A stretch of DNA of 25,681 nucleotides, taken from Betaproteobacteria bacterium (GTDB taxonomy: Bacteria > Pseudomonadota > Gammaproteobacteria > Burkholderiales > Burkholderiaceae_E). The stretch's first letter is position 1; every line of letters begins with the position of its first letter. The stretch is taken from assembly GCA_016868095.1 (NCBI GenBank), contig VGHV01000005.1, forward strand, positions 1 to 25,681. Reading direction: 5' to 3'. The translations under genes were made by a program, and so were the position numbers. This document shows, one piece after another, positions 1 through 8,315 of the stretch. The notes under the pieces are model-generated. The model saw only the letters and a list, made by a program, of their open reading frames with translations. It did not search any database and had not been told where the DNA came from.

Positions 1-332
1 CGCTGATCCTGGTACCTCACCGCACCGGTGGCGGTATCGACGGCGAAAAGTAAGTGGTCTTTACCTTTGAACTGGACCACGATCGATCCAAAGTCGGGTG
101 CTATATTTTTAACAATAATTTGTGCACCCTGATGACAACGATACAGTCCGGCTTGAACAGGGTCGGTCCGAGATACCTCATGAACATCGCTTGCCCAGGC
201 AACCTTGCCCGTGAAGGCGAGGGTGCTTGTCAAGGCAAGGATGGCAGTGAAAGCGAGGATGCGGGTGGAGGCGAATGGACCGCTCAAGGCACGAGTGCCA
301 GCGAAAGCGAGGGTAGTGCGCGGGCTGATCAC
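1..332 (-). CDS. MliC/PliC-family lysozyme inhibitor-like protein, partial (C-terminus beyond left edge)
   Basis: An open frame enters from the left edge on the minus strand; 110 codons are visible. GTG at 332 is the best start: an AGG overlapping the prpC stop codon lies 7 nt upstream. TTG at 287 is a second choice but has no visible ribosome site. Residues 1-47 form a long hydrophobic signal segment ending in A-W-A/S, a plausible signal peptidase I site, with no lipobox cysteine, so a periplasmic (PliC-like) form is more likely than a lipoprotein. From residue 64 the sequence follows the family pattern: Tyr-Arg-Cys-His-Gln-Gly, a beta-rich stretch, then LLFAVDTATGAVRY, which resembles the LxxxxSASGARY core of MliC proteins. 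Known members inhibit c-type lysozyme in the periplasm. The expected WxKGDEA segment and second cysteine would lie outside the window. The gene follows prpC by 8 bp and is probably cotranscribed. The family call rests on pattern recognition of about 45 residues. Confidence 0.6.
   Translation of the reverse strand, partial: MISPRTTLAFAGTRALSGPFASTRILAFTAILALTSTLAFTGKVAWASDVHEVSRTDPVQAGLYRCHQGAQIIVKNIAPDFGSIVVQFKGKDHLLFAVDTATGAVRYQDQ
196..321. repeat. degenerate 18-bp tandem repeat, about 7 units, coding for hexapeptides in a signal peptide
   Basis: Six consecutive 18-base units at 214-231, 232-249, 250-267, 268-285, 286-303 and 304-321 begin AAGGCG, AAGGCA, AAAGCG, GAGGCG, AAGGCA and AAAGCG. 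A weaker seventh unit lies at 196-213 and matches the 232-249 unit at 12 of 18 positions. Read on the minus strand in the lysozyme-inhibitor-like frame, they give hexapeptides such as TLAFAG, ILAFTA, ILALTS and TLAFTG. The hydrophobic core of the signal peptide is thus built from a repeated six-residue block. Confidence 0.7.
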
Positions 333-340
333 CGTGGGAC

Positions 341-1504
341 CTAGTGACGTTGTGCAAGTGGCACAAACTTTTGATCTTCAGGTCCGACGTAATTCGCTGA
401 AGGCCGAATGATCTTGTTATCAATACGTTGCTCAATCACATGAGCCGCCCATCCTGACGTACGCGAAATGACAAAAAGCGGTGTGAACATCGCAGTGGGC
501 ACGCCCATCATGTGATACGAGACGGCAGAAAACCAGTCCAGATTGGGGAACATCTTTTTTGCATCCCACATGACCGATTCAAGGCGTTCGGCGATATCAA
601 ACATTTTCATATCACCAGCATCGCTCGAGAGCCGTCGAGCAACTTCTTTGATCACTTTGTTGCGCGGGTCGGCAATGGTGTAGACCGGATGGCCAAAACC
701 TATAACCACTTCTTTTGCCTCGACCCTTCGACGGATATCGGCCTCTGCATCGTCTGGGGTTTCATAACGCTTTTGCACTTCGAAGGCAACCTCGTTCGCA
801 CCGCCGTGTTTAGGTCCGCGCAGTGCGCCGATTCCGCCAGCAATGGCTGAATACATATCTGAGCCCGTGCCCGCAATCACCCGACATGTGAAGGTCGAGG
901 CGTTGTATTCGTGTTCGGCATAAAGATTGAGGCTAGTATGCATCGCCCGAATCCAAAGCTCTGATGGAGCCTGACCATGCAATAAATGCAGGAAATGCGC
1001 AGCGATCGAGTCATCATCTGTCTCGACATCAATTCTCCGTCCGTTGACCGCATAGTGATACCAATACAGCAACACCGATCCAAGACTTGCCATCAAACGG
1101 TCTGCTATATCGCGCGCGCCTGGGCTGTTGTGATCATCTTTTTCGGGCAACACGCAACCGAGTGCTGATACACCCGTACGCATCACATCCATCGGGTGGC
1201 TACCCGCAGGCAGCGATTCTAAGATTGCCTTGACTTGTGCCGGTAATCCACGCAGGGCTTTAAGCTTTGTCTTATAGCCCCGTAGTTCGGCAGCGTTTGG
1301 CAACTTGCCGTGAACCAATAGATAGGCGACTTCTTCGAACTCAGCTTGTTCGGCGATATCAAGAATGTCGTAGCCACGATAGTGCAGATCATTGCCAGTG
1401 CGCCCCACGGTGCAAAGGGCTGTGTTGCCTGCGGTGACGCCAGACAGTGCGACAGACTTCTTAGGTTTGATGGCCGAGCTAGTAGCCCCATGACTCTCAC
1501 TCAT
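341..1504 (-). CDS. prpC: 2-methylcitrate synthase
   Basis: Condenses propionyl-CoA with oxaloacetate to 2-methylcitrate, the entry step of the cytosolic methylcitrate cycle. The 387-residue protein is the usual length for a short (type I-like) citrate synthase homologue and clearly shorter than the 435-residue GltA in this window. The catalytic triad of the family is visible: His in GPKHGGANE (about residue 233), His in [13 protein letters not shown] (about 272) and Asp in [16 protein letters not shown] (about 323). The Phe after DW and the Pro after GFGH are typical of methylcitrate rather than citrate synthases. I chose ATG at 1504; a TTG one codon upstream is possible. The ATG shares its A with the TGA stop of prpB (TGATG), implying translational coupling. 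The neighbouring prpB supports the assignment over a second citrate synthase. Confidence 0.93.
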   Translation of the reverse strand: MSESHGATSSAIKPKKSVALSGVTAGNTALCTVGRTGNDLHYRGYDILDIAEQAEFEEVAYLLVHGKLPNAAELRGYKTKLKALRGLPAQVKAILESLPAGSHPMDVMRTGVSALGCVLPEKDDHNSPGARDIADRLMASLGSVLLYWYHYAVNGRRIDVETDDDSIAAHFLHLLHGQAPSELWIRAMHTSLNLYAEHEYNASTFTCRVIAGTGSDMYSAIAGGIGALRGPKHGGANEVAFEVQKRYETPDDAEADIRRRVEAKEVVIGFGHPVYTIADPRNKVIKEVARRLSSDAGDMKMFDIAERLESVMWDAKKMFPNLDWFSAVSYHMMGVPTAMFTPLFVISRTSGWAAHVIEQRIDNKIIRPSANYVGPEDQKFVPLAQRH

Positions 1505-2385
1505 CAATGCTTTCCTTTAGCAAATAGTTGATCCAAGCGGTGTTCGAATTCCCAGTATCCAATGGCGTCGTATAAGGCCTGACGGGTTTGCATCTGCTCG
1601 ACGACGGCAGCTTGTGTGCCGTCGCGGCGAATCGCTTCGTAGACGGTTTCAGCGGCCTTATTCATGGCTCTAAAAGCCGATAATGGATAAAGCACCATCG
1701 CACATCCCGCGGCGGCCAACTCATCGGTTTTAAAGAGCGGCGTTTGACCAAACTCGGTGATGTTTGCCAGGATCGGCACTTTGACCGCATCAGCAAATTC
1801 GCGGTACATCGATAGCTCGGTAATTGCCTCCGGAAAAATCATATCTGCACCCGCTTCAACGCAGGCGAGAGCTCGCTCAACGGCCGCCTCGAGGCCTTCG
1901 ACAGCAATTGCATCGGTGCGGGCCATGATGACAAAATGGGGGTCGGTCCTCGCGTCCGCCGCAGCCTTGATTCGATCGACCATTTCATCTTTCGAAACGA
2001 TCTCTTTATTGGGTCGATGTCCGCAACGCTTTGCTCCGACTTGATCTTCGATATGCATGGCGCCAGCACCAAACTTGATCAGTGATTTGACCGTACGCGC
2101 CACATTAAAGGCCGAGGCCCCAAAGCCTGTGTCGACATCGACAAGCAGCGGTAGATCGCACACATCGGTGATGCGTCTCACGTCGGTGAGTACATCGTCG
2201 AGTCCTGAAATGCCAAGGTCGGGAAGTCCGAGAGAGCCCGCGGCTACCCCGCCACCCGATAAATAAATGGCGCGATACCCGGCTCGCTTTGCAAGCAAGG
2301 CGTGGTTGGCATTGATGGCGCCGACAATTTGCAACGGCTTTTCTTGGGTTAGTGCTTCACGAAACCTTAGTCCGGGACTGCTCAT
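1504..2385 (-). CDS. prpB: 2-methylisocitrate lyase
   Basis: Cleaves 2-methylisocitrate to pyruvate and succinate, the last step of the methylcitrate cycle. The 293-residue protein has the isocitrate lyase/PEP mutase fold signatures: the Mg-binding DVDTGFG segment (about residues 83-89) and the catalytic-loop motif KRCGHRPNK with active-site Cys at about residue 121 (Cys123 in the E. coli enzyme). The length matches PrpB (about 295) and is far shorter than true isocitrate lyases (over 430). ATG at 2385 is preceded by a strong AGAGGAG ribosome site 7 bases away. The gene starts 19 bp after mdh and overlaps prpC by one base, so it is probably the middle gene of an mdh-prpB-prpC transcript. Succinate from this step feeds the SDH encoded just across the divergent promoter. 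Confidence 0.95.
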   Translation of the reverse strand: MSSPGLRFREALTQEKPLQIVGAINANHALLAKRAGYRAIYLSGGGVAAGSLGLPDLGISGLDDVLTDVRRITDVCDLPLLVDVDTGFGASAFNVARTVKSLIKFGAGAMHIEDQVGAKRCGHRPNKEIVSKDEMVDRIKAAADARTDPHFVIMARTDAIAVEGLEAAVERALACVEAGADMIFPEAITELSMYREFADAVKVPILANITEFGQTPLFKTDELAAAGCAMVLYPLSAFRAMNKAAETVYEAIRRDGTQAAVVEQMQTRQALYDAIGYWEFEHRLDQLFAKGKH

Positions 2386-2404
2386 GAATCAACTCCTCTT
2401 GGTT

Positions 2405-3394
2405 TTAACCTAGCAAATGAGCGACCGCCTCACGTTCTTCGCTTAACTCCTTGAGCGTAATGGCAATACGCTCTTGGCTAAAATTGTCGATCTCAAGTCC
2501 TTGAATAATGCTGTAGTCGCCATTTTGGCAAGTGACTGGAAAGCCGAACATTACATCTTGCGGAATGCCGTACGAGCCATCCGAAGGGATGCCCATCGTC
2601 GTCCATTCGCCGCCTGTGCCAAGAGTCCAGTCACGCATATGATCGATAGCAGCGTTGGCGGCCGATGCGGCTGATGACAAACCGCGAGCTTCGATAATCG
2701 CCGCTCCGCGTTTTCCGACCGTGGGTAGGAATATGTCGCGATTCCAAGCATCATCGTTGATCATTTGCTTGACCGATGACGAACCAATCGTTGCAAAACG
2801 ATAGTCTGCATACATTGTGGGGGAATGATTGCCCCACACACAGAGCTTACGAATGTCGGACACAGGCTTGCCAGTACGAGCCGCGATCTGCGACAGGGCC
2901 CGGTTGTGATCCAAGCGCAACATCGCTGTGAATTGCCGTTTGTTGATCGATGGCGCTGATTTCATCGCGATGTACGCATTGGTGTTGGCGGGATTGCCCA
3001 CCACAAGAACTTTGACATCGCGCGAAGCCGATGCGTCCAATGCCTTGCCCTGCGCGGTGAAGATGGCCGCATTGGCACTGAGCAAGTCTTTTCGCTCCAT
3101 GCCAGGTCCTCTCGGCCTAGCGCCGACCAATAAGGCATAGTCTGTGTCCTTAAAGGCTTTGTTTGGGTCGTTGTGTGCTTCCATGCCGGCAAGCAGCGGA
3201 AAGGCACAGTCCTCGAGCTCCATCATGACGCCTTTGAGTGCTTTTTGAGCCTTTTCATCGGGGATCTCGAGCAATTGCAATATCACGGGCTGATCCTTGC
3301 CCAGCATCTCGCCCGAGGCGATACGAAACAAGAGGGCATACCCAATTTGTCCGGCGGCGCCGGTGACTGCGACCCGTTTGGCTGTCTTACTCAT
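2405..3394 (-). CDS. mdh: malate dehydrogenase (NAD-dependent, MDH type 2)
   Basis: Oxidises malate to oxaloacetate with NAD+ in the TCA cycle. The protein has 329 residues, the usual length for the Burkholderia/Thermus-type (type 2) enzyme. Visible motifs: dinucleotide-binding [13 protein letters not shown] (about 10-22), acidic Glu43 in LLEIPDE, expected to bind the adenosine ribose of NAD, substrate-loop arginines in [15 protein letters not shown] (93, 95, 101), LRLDHNRA with the catalytic Asp (about 162), and WGNHSP with the catalytic His (about 190). ATG at 3394 follows AGGA at a suitable distance. It is the first gene of the minus-strand operon, with a well-formed promoter at 3507-3535 giving a leader of about 100 nt. 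Its oxaloacetate product is the co-substrate of both PrpC and GltA encoded nearby. Confidence 0.96.
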   Translation of the reverse strand: MSKTAKRVAVTGAAGQIGYALLFRIASGEMLGKDQPVILQLLEIPDEKAQKALKGVMMELEDCAFPLLAGMEAHNDPNKAFKDTDYALLVGARPRGPGMERKDLLSANAAIFTAQGKALDASASRDVKVLVVGNPANTNAYIAMKSAPSINKRQFTAMLRLDHNRALSQIAARTGKPVSDIRKLCVWGNHSPTMYADYRFATIGSSSVKQMINDDAWNRDIFLPTVGKRGAAIIEARGLSSAASAANAAIDHMRDWTLGTGGEWTTMGIPSDGSYGIPQDVMFGFPVTCQNGDYSIIQGLEIDNFSQERIAITLKELSEEREAVAHLLG

Positions 3395-3506
3395 GACTTT
3401 TCCTGATGGTAGGGTTTATTTAGGTTTGCACAACATCGCACTCGCCAAGCCTCATAGTGCCGTGGCTTGACTTAGCAAGGCTGGATGCACGGAATACTGT
3501 GCGCCG

Positions 3507-3535
3507 ATTGTAGAGGCAAGCGGTGCCAACGTCAA
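3507..3535 (-). promoter_or_regulatory. sigma70-type promoter for mdh-prpB-prpC
   Basis: On the minus strand, TTGACG (plus-strand 3530-3535) is followed by exactly 17 bases and then TACAAT (3507-3512). Each hexamer matches the sigma70 consensus at five of six positions. The predicted start is near 3500, about 105 nt before the mdh ATG. The palindromic operator lies immediately upstream and its first half-site abuts the -35 box. Confidence 0.75.
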
Positions 3536-3566
3536 AGACTTTTATGTCTTATATAAGAGATAAGAC
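3535..3566. promoter_or_regulatory. nested palindromic operator in the mdh/gntR divergent region
   Basis: GTCTTAT (3546-3552) and ATAAGAC (3560-3566) are perfect 7-bp inverted arms around a 7-bp spacer. Inside sits a perfect 10-bp palindrome, CTTATATAAG (3548-3557). An extra half-site AAGAC at 3535-3539 pairs with GTCTT at 3546-3550. Overlapping AT-rich inverted repeats of this kind are typical of GntR-family operators, and the adjacent gene is a GntR/HutC regulator. The centre lies about 55 bases upstream of the predicted mdh start site. Which gene is controlled, and in what direction, is inference. Confidence 0.65.
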
Positions 3567-3587
3567 ACTAGACAAGCCAAAGGCCTC

Positions 3588-3600
3588 GTGATTCAATCAC
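3588..3600. promoter_or_regulatory. 13-bp palindrome directly before the gntR start codon
   Basis: GTGATT-C-AATCAC is a perfect 6-bp inverted repeat around one base, ending three bases before the ATG at 3604. It occupies the position where a ribosome-binding site is expected, and no Shine-Dalgarno sequence is visible there. It could be a second protein-binding site or a weak RNA hairpin; nothing in the sequence decides between them. Confidence 0.35.
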
Positions 3601-3603
3601 AGC

Positions 3604-4398
3604 ATGCAACGCGATCAGCCAAGCGCACTTTCGGTCCATGACGAGCCAAGCCCCGACGAATTGGGCAAAGACTCCATGGGTGCGCCAACTTTCAGTCCGC
3701 TTTATCGCCAAATTAAGGACCGCCTCATGCGGGCGCTTGATTTAGGAGAATGGCAGCCAGGGCAAATGGTACCCAGTGAAAATGAACTGGCCAGGCGCTT
3801 TGCGGTGAGCCAGGGCACGGTGAGAAAAGCAATTGAGGAACTTGCTGCCGAACATGTGCTGGTTAGGCGCCAGGGCAAGGGAACCTTCGTTTCAAGTCAC
3901 CACGAGGAACGCGCTCAATTCCGTTTTTTGCGATTACGGCGTGATGCGGGGGGGCTGCCTGAGACGGAAAGCCACATTCTTGAGTGTCGCCGTCTAAGGC
4001 CCCCGGTTGATGTCGCTCGCGAGTTGCAAATGCGAGCGGGTGAATCGGCGGTATTTATTCGCCGGATGTTAAAAGTCGACGCTTTGCCGGCGGTTCTTGA
4101 CGAACTATGGCTGCCAGCGAATCTTTTTCGCGGCCTGACCCACGAGCGCTTGCAGCAGTACAAGGGTCCGCTCTACGCTTTGTTTGAGGCAAGTTTTGGA
4201 ACTCGTATGCTAAAAGCGCGTGAGCAAATCAAGGCAATTGCTTGTCCGCAAGAGCAGTCACGACGCTTAGGGGTAGCGACCGGGACACCGGTTTTGCTGG
4301 TCGATCGGCTTTCAACCACCTATCAGGACCGGCCGGTCGAAGTCCGGCGAGGCTATTACCTGACCGAAAACCATCACTACTTTAATGCGCTGGTCTAG
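3604..4398 (+). CDS. GntR-family (HutC subfamily) transcriptional regulator
   Basis: A 264-residue DNA-binding regulator. Residues about 31-98 form the winged helix-turn-helix: LYRQIKDRL, then GQMVPSENELARRFAVSQGT, then VRKAIEELAAEHVLVRRQGKGTFV across the recognition helix and wing. Residues about 118-258 match the UTRA ligand-binding domain of HutC-type regulators, with the characteristic end TENHHYFNALV. It is divergent from mdh and 136 bp upstream of sdhC, an arrangement common in Burkholderiales, so control of TCA-cycle genes and of itself is the natural inference. The effector cannot be told from the sequence. ATG at 3604 gives an extra N-terminal tail of about 30 residues. ATG at 3676 (MGAPTFSPLYRQIK), closer to the usual domain start, is an alternative, but neither has a convincing ribosome site. 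Confidence 0.9.
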   Translation: MQRDQPSALSVHDEPSPDELGKDSMGAPTFSPLYRQIKDRLMRALDLGEWQPGQMVPSENELARRFAVSQGTVRKAIEELAAEHVLVRRQGKGTFVSSHHEERAQFRFLRLRRDAGGLPETESHILECRRLRPPVDVARELQMRAGESAVFIRRMLKVDALPAVLDELWLPANLFRGLTHERLQQYKGPLYALFEASFGTRMLKAREQIKAIACPQEQSRRLGVATGTPVLLVDRLSTTYQDRPVEVRRGYYLTENHHYFNALV

Positions 4399-4434
4399 GC
4401 GTGCTTTGTGAAAGCCAGCGATTTGACGCAAAAT

Positions 4435-4460
4435 GCGGCTGCCGTCGAGCAAACAGCCGC
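4435..4460. promoter_or_regulatory. inverted repeat in the gntR-sdhC gap
   Basis: GCGGCTG (4435-4441) and CAGCCGC (4454-4460) are perfect 7-bp arms around a 12-base loop, midway in the 136-bp gap before sdhC. No T-run follows, so it is not a standard intrinsic terminator. It could be a leader hairpin or a binding site. I found no convincing sigma70 promoter for sdhC; TTGACG at 4423-4428 lacks a partner -10. Confidence 0.35.
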
Positions 4461-4534
4461 GTTATTACCGTTGGTTTTGGTGCTTGTGCAGCCAAGGTCC
4501 GAAGAGTCCTGGCGATTCGAAAAGGGAGTTACTT

Positions 4535-4936
4535 GTGAGTTCAACACGTCCGCAGTTTCGGAACATTCATGTTTCGCAAATTCTTAGCTATCGGCTGCCG
4601 CTCGCGGGTGTGGTGTCGATTCTGCACCGGCTAAGCGGTGCCTTTCTGTTTTTGATCGGTATCCCGCTCGTGCTGTTTACGCTAGATCAAAGCATTGCCT
4701 CTGAGATGACCCATGCCCGGCTGAGCGCCCTGTTGGGTCATCCGTTGGCCAAATTAATTTGTCTTGCCGTTATTTGGGCATTTCTGCATCACGCCATCGC
4801 TGGTATCCGCTACTTGGTTTTGGATCTACATATTGGAACAGCTAAGGAACAGGCTCGATCGAGTGCAAGAGTCGTTCTTATTTTGAGCTTGGCCATGACC
4901 GCAGTGGTTGCTCTTCGTCTTTTTGGAGCATTCTAA
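4535..4936 (+). CDS. sdhC: succinate dehydrogenase cytochrome b556 membrane subunit
   Basis: Large membrane anchor of complex II; with SdhD it binds heme b and ubiquinone in the inner membrane. GTG at 4535 is the start: AAGGGAG lies 8 bases before it and the product then begins SSTRPQFRNIHVSQI, with family-typical spacing. An in-frame ATG at 4433 would add 34 unlikely residues. The 133-residue protein has three hydrophobic segments (about 25-50, 68-96, 110-130). Quinone-site residues are expected in the SILHRLSGAFLF segment, and the heme-ligand region is FLHHAIAGIRYLVLD, with His at 85/86. The usual GIRHL reads GIRYL. One base separates its stop from the sdhD start. Confidence 0.92.
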   Translation: MSSTRPQFRNIHVSQILSYRLPLAGVVSILHRLSGAFLFLIGIPLVLFTLDQSIASEMTHARLSALLGHPLAKLICLAVIWAFLHHAIAGIRYLVLDLHIGTAKEQARSSARVVLILSLAMTAVVALRLFGAF

Positions 4937-4937
4937 G

Positions 4938-5288
4938 ATGGCTAGCAGACGAATCGTGACCGGTGCCCACTACGGCCTCAAGGACTGGTTAGCGCAACGC
5001 ATCACCGCTGTTGTTCTTCTTGTGTACACCCTTATATTGATTGGTGCGGTAAGCCTTGGGGCTGCAGCGAGTTATGACCAATGGGCCGGCCTTTTCGGTC
5101 AGGGCTGGTTCAAGATCATCACACTGCTTGCGATGCTGGCATTGTGCTGGCATGCCTGGGTCGGTGTGCGCGATATTTACATGGACTACATCAAGCCCAC
5201 AGCGATCCGGCTTAGCCTTCAAGTGCTGACGATCATCGGCTTGATTGCTTATTTATGCTGGACTGTTCTTATTCTTTGGAAAGTCTAG
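4938..5288 (+). CDS. sdhD: succinate dehydrogenase hydrophobic membrane anchor subunit
   Basis: Small membrane anchor of complex II. The ATG at 4938 follows the sdhC stop by one base and is preceded by GGAG inside the sdhC end. The 116-residue protein has three membrane spans (about 21-45, 58-80, 92-114). The heme ligand is His72 in LCWHAWVGVRDIYMDYIKP, and the Asp-Tyr pair at 83-84 corresponds to the conserved quinone-site residues in E. coli SdhD (HAWIG...DY). The opening MASRRIVTGAHYGLKDWLAQR is typical of betaproteobacterial SdhD. A TTG at 4908 would extend the protein into sdhC and is less likely. Confidence 0.93.
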   Translation: MASRRIVTGAHYGLKDWLAQRITAVVLLVYTLILIGAVSLGAAASYDQWAGLFGQGWFKIITLLAMLALCWHAWVGVRDIYMDYIKPTAIRLSLQVLTIIGLIAYLCWTVLILWKV

Positions 5289-5337
5289 CGATCAAAGTAT
5301 TTAGGCTCAACATCTTGTAAACATTGAGGCATTAAAC

Positions 5338-7128
5338 ATGACGGAAATCGTAAGCCATTTGGCCAACAATCTTCCAAGACGCCGCTTTGATGCAGTCATC
5401 GTCGGTGCAGGTGGCTCGGGGATGCGCTGCTCATTGCAATTGGCACAGGCTGGTTATAGTGTTGCAGTGCTGAGTAAGGTTTTCCCGACGCGATCGCATA
5501 CGGTCGCAGCCCAGGGGGGCATTGGAGCCGCGCTTGGCAATATGTCTGAAGACAGTTGGTACTGGCACATGTTTGATACGGTCAAGGGATCGGACTACCT
5601 CGGTGACCAGGATGCGATCGAATTTATGTGCCGCGAAGCGCCAAAGGTGGTTTATGAACTAGAACACTTCGGCATGCCCTTTGACCGTAATCCTGATGGT
5701 ACGATTTATCAGCGTCCCTTTGGCGGGCATACCGCGAACTTTGGCGAAAAGCCGGTTCAGCGTGCCTGCGCGGCAGCAGACCGAACAGGACACGCGCTGC
5801 TACATACTTTATACCAGCGCAATGTGCAGGCTCGCACACAGTTTTTTGTTGAGTGGATGGCGCTAGACTTGATTCGTGACAGCCAAGGCGCTGTTGTTGG
5901 TGTGGTTGCCCTTGAGATGGAAACAGGCGAAGTGATGCTGCTCCAATCCAAGGTCACTGTGCTGGCAACGGGCGGTGCAGGGCGGATTTGGCAGGCCTCG
6001 ACCAATGCCTTTATCAATACCGGCGATGGCATGGGCATGGCCGCGCGGGCTGCGATACCGCTCGAAGATATGGAATTTTGGCAGTTTCACCCGACCGGGG
6101 TTGCCGGCGCCGGCGTGCTGATTACCGAAGGCGTTCGTGGCGAGGGTGGCATCTTATTGAATAAGCACGGCGAGCGCTTCATGGAGCGCTATGCTCCGAC
6201 CCTTAAGGATTTGGCGCCGCGCGATTTTGTCTCGCGTTCGATGGATCAGGAAATCAAAGAAGGTCGAGGCTGTGGCGAGCATGGCGATCATGTGCTCTTA
6301 AAGCTAGATCACCTAGGCGCTGAGACCATCATGAAACGTCTGCCCTCGATTCGAGAGATCGCTATCAAGTTTGCTAATGTGGATCCGATCAAGGATCCCA
6401 TCCCTGTGGTCCCGACGATCCACTATCAGATGGGTGGTATTCCTACGAATTATCACGGTGAGGTCGTTGTACCCAAGGCAGGCAACCCCAATACGGTCGT
6501 ACCTGGCTTATATGCCATCGGCGAATGCGCCTGTGTATCGGTGCATGGCGCAAATCGCTTGGGCACCAATTCATTGCTTGACCTGCTCGTATTTGGTCGT
6601 GCTGCGGGCAACCATATCGTGTCGAGCAGGCTCAATGCAGATGAGTATCGGGATTTGCCGCCTGATGCCGGCGATGCTTCGCTAGCAAGATTGGCTCGGC
6701 TCGAGTCTTCGAGTTCTGGCGAGAATATCCAAGACGTTGCTAACGATGTTCGTAAGACGATGCAAGCGCATTGCGGGGTCTTCCGGACTGATGAGCTCTT
6801 GAAAGAAGGTGTGCAAAAGATTGCAGAACTCGATCAACGAGCCAAGCATATCCATTTGAAGGATAAGTCTAAGGTGTTCAACACGGCGCGCGTTGAAGCT
6901 TTGGAACTTGATAATTTGATGGAGACCGCCAAAGCGACCATCGTATCGGCAGAAGCCCGCAAGGAGAGTCGTGGCGCTCACGCCCATCGCGACTACCCCA
7001 ACCGTGACGACACCCATTGGATGCGCCACAGTCTCTGGTACTCCGAAGGCAACCGCCTTGACTACAAGCCGGTGGTTTTAAAGCCCCTTACCGTCGATAC
7101 ATTTACGCCCAAGGCAAGGACTTTTTAA
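5338..7128 (+). CDS. sdhA: succinate dehydrogenase flavoprotein subunit
   Basis: Catalytic subunit of complex II; oxidises succinate to fumarate with covalently bound FAD on the cytoplasmic face of the inner membrane. It has 596 residues (588 in E. coli). Visible features: Rossmann motif [11 protein letters not shown] (20-30), His54 in [11 protein letters not shown] for covalent FAD attachment, substrate-binding His251 in [19 protein letters not shown] (263-271), the proton-relay Arg region in APRDFVSR (about 295), [10 protein letters not shown] (362-371) with the second substrate His, and the C-terminal SESR-like HWMRHSLWY region. GAGG lies 9 bases before the ATG. It follows sdhD by 49 bp and precedes sdhB in the canonical order. 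The flavinylation factor SdhE is encoded two genes downstream. Confidence 0.98.
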   Translation: MTEIVSHLANNLPRRRFDAVIVGAGGSGMRCSLQLAQAGYSVAVLSKVFPTRSHTVAAQGGIGAALGNMSEDSWYWHMFDTVKGSDYLGDQDAIEFMCREAPKVVYELEHFGMPFDRNPDGTIYQRPFGGHTANFGEKPVQRACAAADRTGHALLHTLYQRNVQARTQFFVEWMALDLIRDSQGAVVGVVALEMETGEVMLLQSKVTVLATGGAGRIWQASTNAFINTGDGMGMAARAAIPLEDMEFWQFHPTGVAGAGVLITEGVRGEGGILLNKHGERFMERYAPTLKDLAPRDFVSRSMDQEIKEGRGCGEHGDHVLLKLDHLGAETIMKRLPSIREIAIKFANVDPIKDPIPVVPTIHYQMGGIPTNYHGEVVVPKAGNPNTVVPGLYAIGECACVSVHGANRLGTNSLLDLLVFGRAAGNHIVSSRLNADEYRDLPPDAGDASLARLARLESSSSGENIQDVANDVRKTMQAHCGVFRTDELLKEGVQKIAELDQRAKHIHLKDKSKVFNTARVEALELDNLMETAKATIVSAEARKESRGAHAHRDYPNRDDTHWMRHSLWYSEGNRLDYKPVVLKPLTVDTFTPKARTF

Positions 7129-7193
7129 GTCGCTTGCTCGAAGCAAAGCACTGTTCGTATGAAGTCGCACACAAAGTTAGCGCAGGAGTCATG

Positions 7194-7904
7194 ATGAGTC
7201 AGACCGTTCGTTTTTCTATTTATCGCTACGATCCCGATAAAGACGCCAAGCCCTATATGCAAGACCTTGAGGTGACTTTGCAGCCCAACGACAAGATGTT
7301 GTTGGATGCGTTGATGCGAATCAAGAGCGATTTCGACCCAAGTTTGTCGTTTCGTCGTTCTTGCCGCGAGGGTGTGTGCGGCTCGGATGCTATGAATATC
7401 AATGGTAAGAACGGTCTAGCCTGCATTACCAATTTGCGCGATTTGCGGCAGCCGATTGTGTTGAAACCACTACCCGGTCTACCGGTAGTACGTGATCTCA
7501 TCGTCGACATGACCCAGTTCTTTAAGCAGTATCACTCCGTACAACCCTTCTTGATCAACGACAATCCGCCCCCCGAGAAGGAGCGCTTACAGTCGCCCGA
7601 GGACCGCGAAGAGCTCGATGGTCTCTATGAGTGCATTCTTTGTGCTTGTTGCTCAACGAGCTGTCCGTCGTTTTGGTGGAATCCCGATAAGTTTGTCGGC
7701 CCGGCCGGATTGTTACAGGCCTACCGTTTCATCGCAGATACCCGTGATCAGGCGACCTCAGCAAGACTAGACAATCTTGAAGATCCCTATCGACTATTCC
7801 GCTGTCACACGATTATGAATTGTGTCGATGTCTGCCCCAAGGGTTTAAATCCAACCAAGGCGATCGGCAAGATTAAAGAACTCATGGTAAAGCGCGCGGT
7901 TTAA
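7194..7904 (+). CDS. sdhB: succinate dehydrogenase iron-sulfur subunit
   Basis: Electron-transfer subunit of complex II carrying three Fe-S clusters between FAD and ubiquinone. The [2Fe-2S] site is [10 protein letters not shown] with a later Cys in GLACITN; the [4Fe-4S] site is [12 protein letters not shown]; the [3Fe-4S]/second binding region is [17 protein letters not shown]. It has 236 residues, the family length. The frame is open from 7134, but AGGAG at 7184-7188 points to ATG at 7194 (5-base spacing) or the adjacent ATG at 7191. The next protein residues, [14 protein letters not shown], match family N-termini. It lies 65 bp after sdhA and 26 bp before sdhE. Confidence 0.97.
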   Translation: MSQTVRFSIYRYDPDKDAKPYMQDLEVTLQPNDKMLLDALMRIKSDFDPSLSFRRSCREGVCGSDAMNINGKNGLACITNLRDLRQPIVLKPLPGLPVVRDLIVDMTQFFKQYHSVQPFLINDNPPPEKERLQSPEDREELDGLYECILCACCSTSCPSFWWNPDKFVGPAGLLQAYRFIADTRDQATSARLDNLEDPYRLFRCHTIMNCVDVCPKGLNPTKAIGKIKELMVKRAV

Positions 7905-7930
7905 TCCCTGAGGCGCTTTGTGATCAGCCC

Positions 7931-8212
7931 ATGAATCGAGTCGCCGAAAGCCCTGAATTCGACGAGCAAGCCAGCCTGCGTCGTTTGCGTTGGCGCTGCA
8001 GGCGGGGTTTGCTGGAGAATGATTTGCTTTTGACCCGATTTCTCGATCGTTTTGAACAAAAATTGACCGCAGATTTCGTCTTTGGACTCGACCAATTATT
8101 GAACTTATCGGACAATGAACTGATCGATCTCGTGCTTGCTAGGAAGCAGCCTGAGGCTGAGTTGCTTGACCCGCGTGTGATGGTGGTGCTCGAAGCCTTG
8201 CAGGCTGTTTAG
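7931..8212 (+). CDS. sdhE: FAD assembly factor SdhE
   Basis: Small cytosolic protein (93 residues, YgfY/SdhE family) that promotes covalent attachment of FAD to SdhA. The defining RGxxE motif is present as RRGLLENDLLL (Arg25, Gly26, Glu29). It is followed by the helical LTRFLDRFEQKL segment and a C-terminal DxELIDLVLARKQP region that fits the family. Position directly after sdhB is usual in betaproteobacteria. The ribosome site is weak, which suggests translation from the upstream reading of the sdh transcript. Confidence 0.92.
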   Translation: MNRVAESPEFDEQASLRRLRWRCRRGLLENDLLLTRFLDRFEQKLTADFVFGLDQLLNLSDNELIDLVLARKQPEAELLDPRVMVVLEALQAV

Positions 8213-8255
8213 CTTCTGCTGCATAGCACTTGGCTTTGCTATAACCCTTGAGAGT

Positions 8256-8279
8256 CGCTCGTCACGAGCGAACGGTTTT
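8256..8279 (+). terminator. possible intrinsic terminator or attenuator between sdhE and gltA
   Basis: CGCTCG (8256-8261), a three-base loop TCA, then CGAGCG (8265-8270), with TTTTT four bases later. The stem is short and the T-run is displaced, so termination may be partial. The gene order and the shared direction mean that read-through into gltA is likely. Confidence 0.45.
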
Positions 8280-8315
8280 TGTAGTTGTTTGATTAACCTT
8301 TGATGAAGAGTTGCC

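Noticed and set aside
178..435. 85-codon minus-strand frame starting inside prpC
   Set aside because: It covers the same repeat DNA in another frame and gives a His/Arg/Pro/Cys-rich, non-protein-like product; the lysozyme-inhibitor frame gives a signal peptide and a family-like domain.
4433..4534. ATG-initiated extension of sdhC
   Set aside because: The added 34 residues are Trp/Cys/Arg-rich and not family-like; the GTG at 4535 has a strong AAGGGAG upstream.
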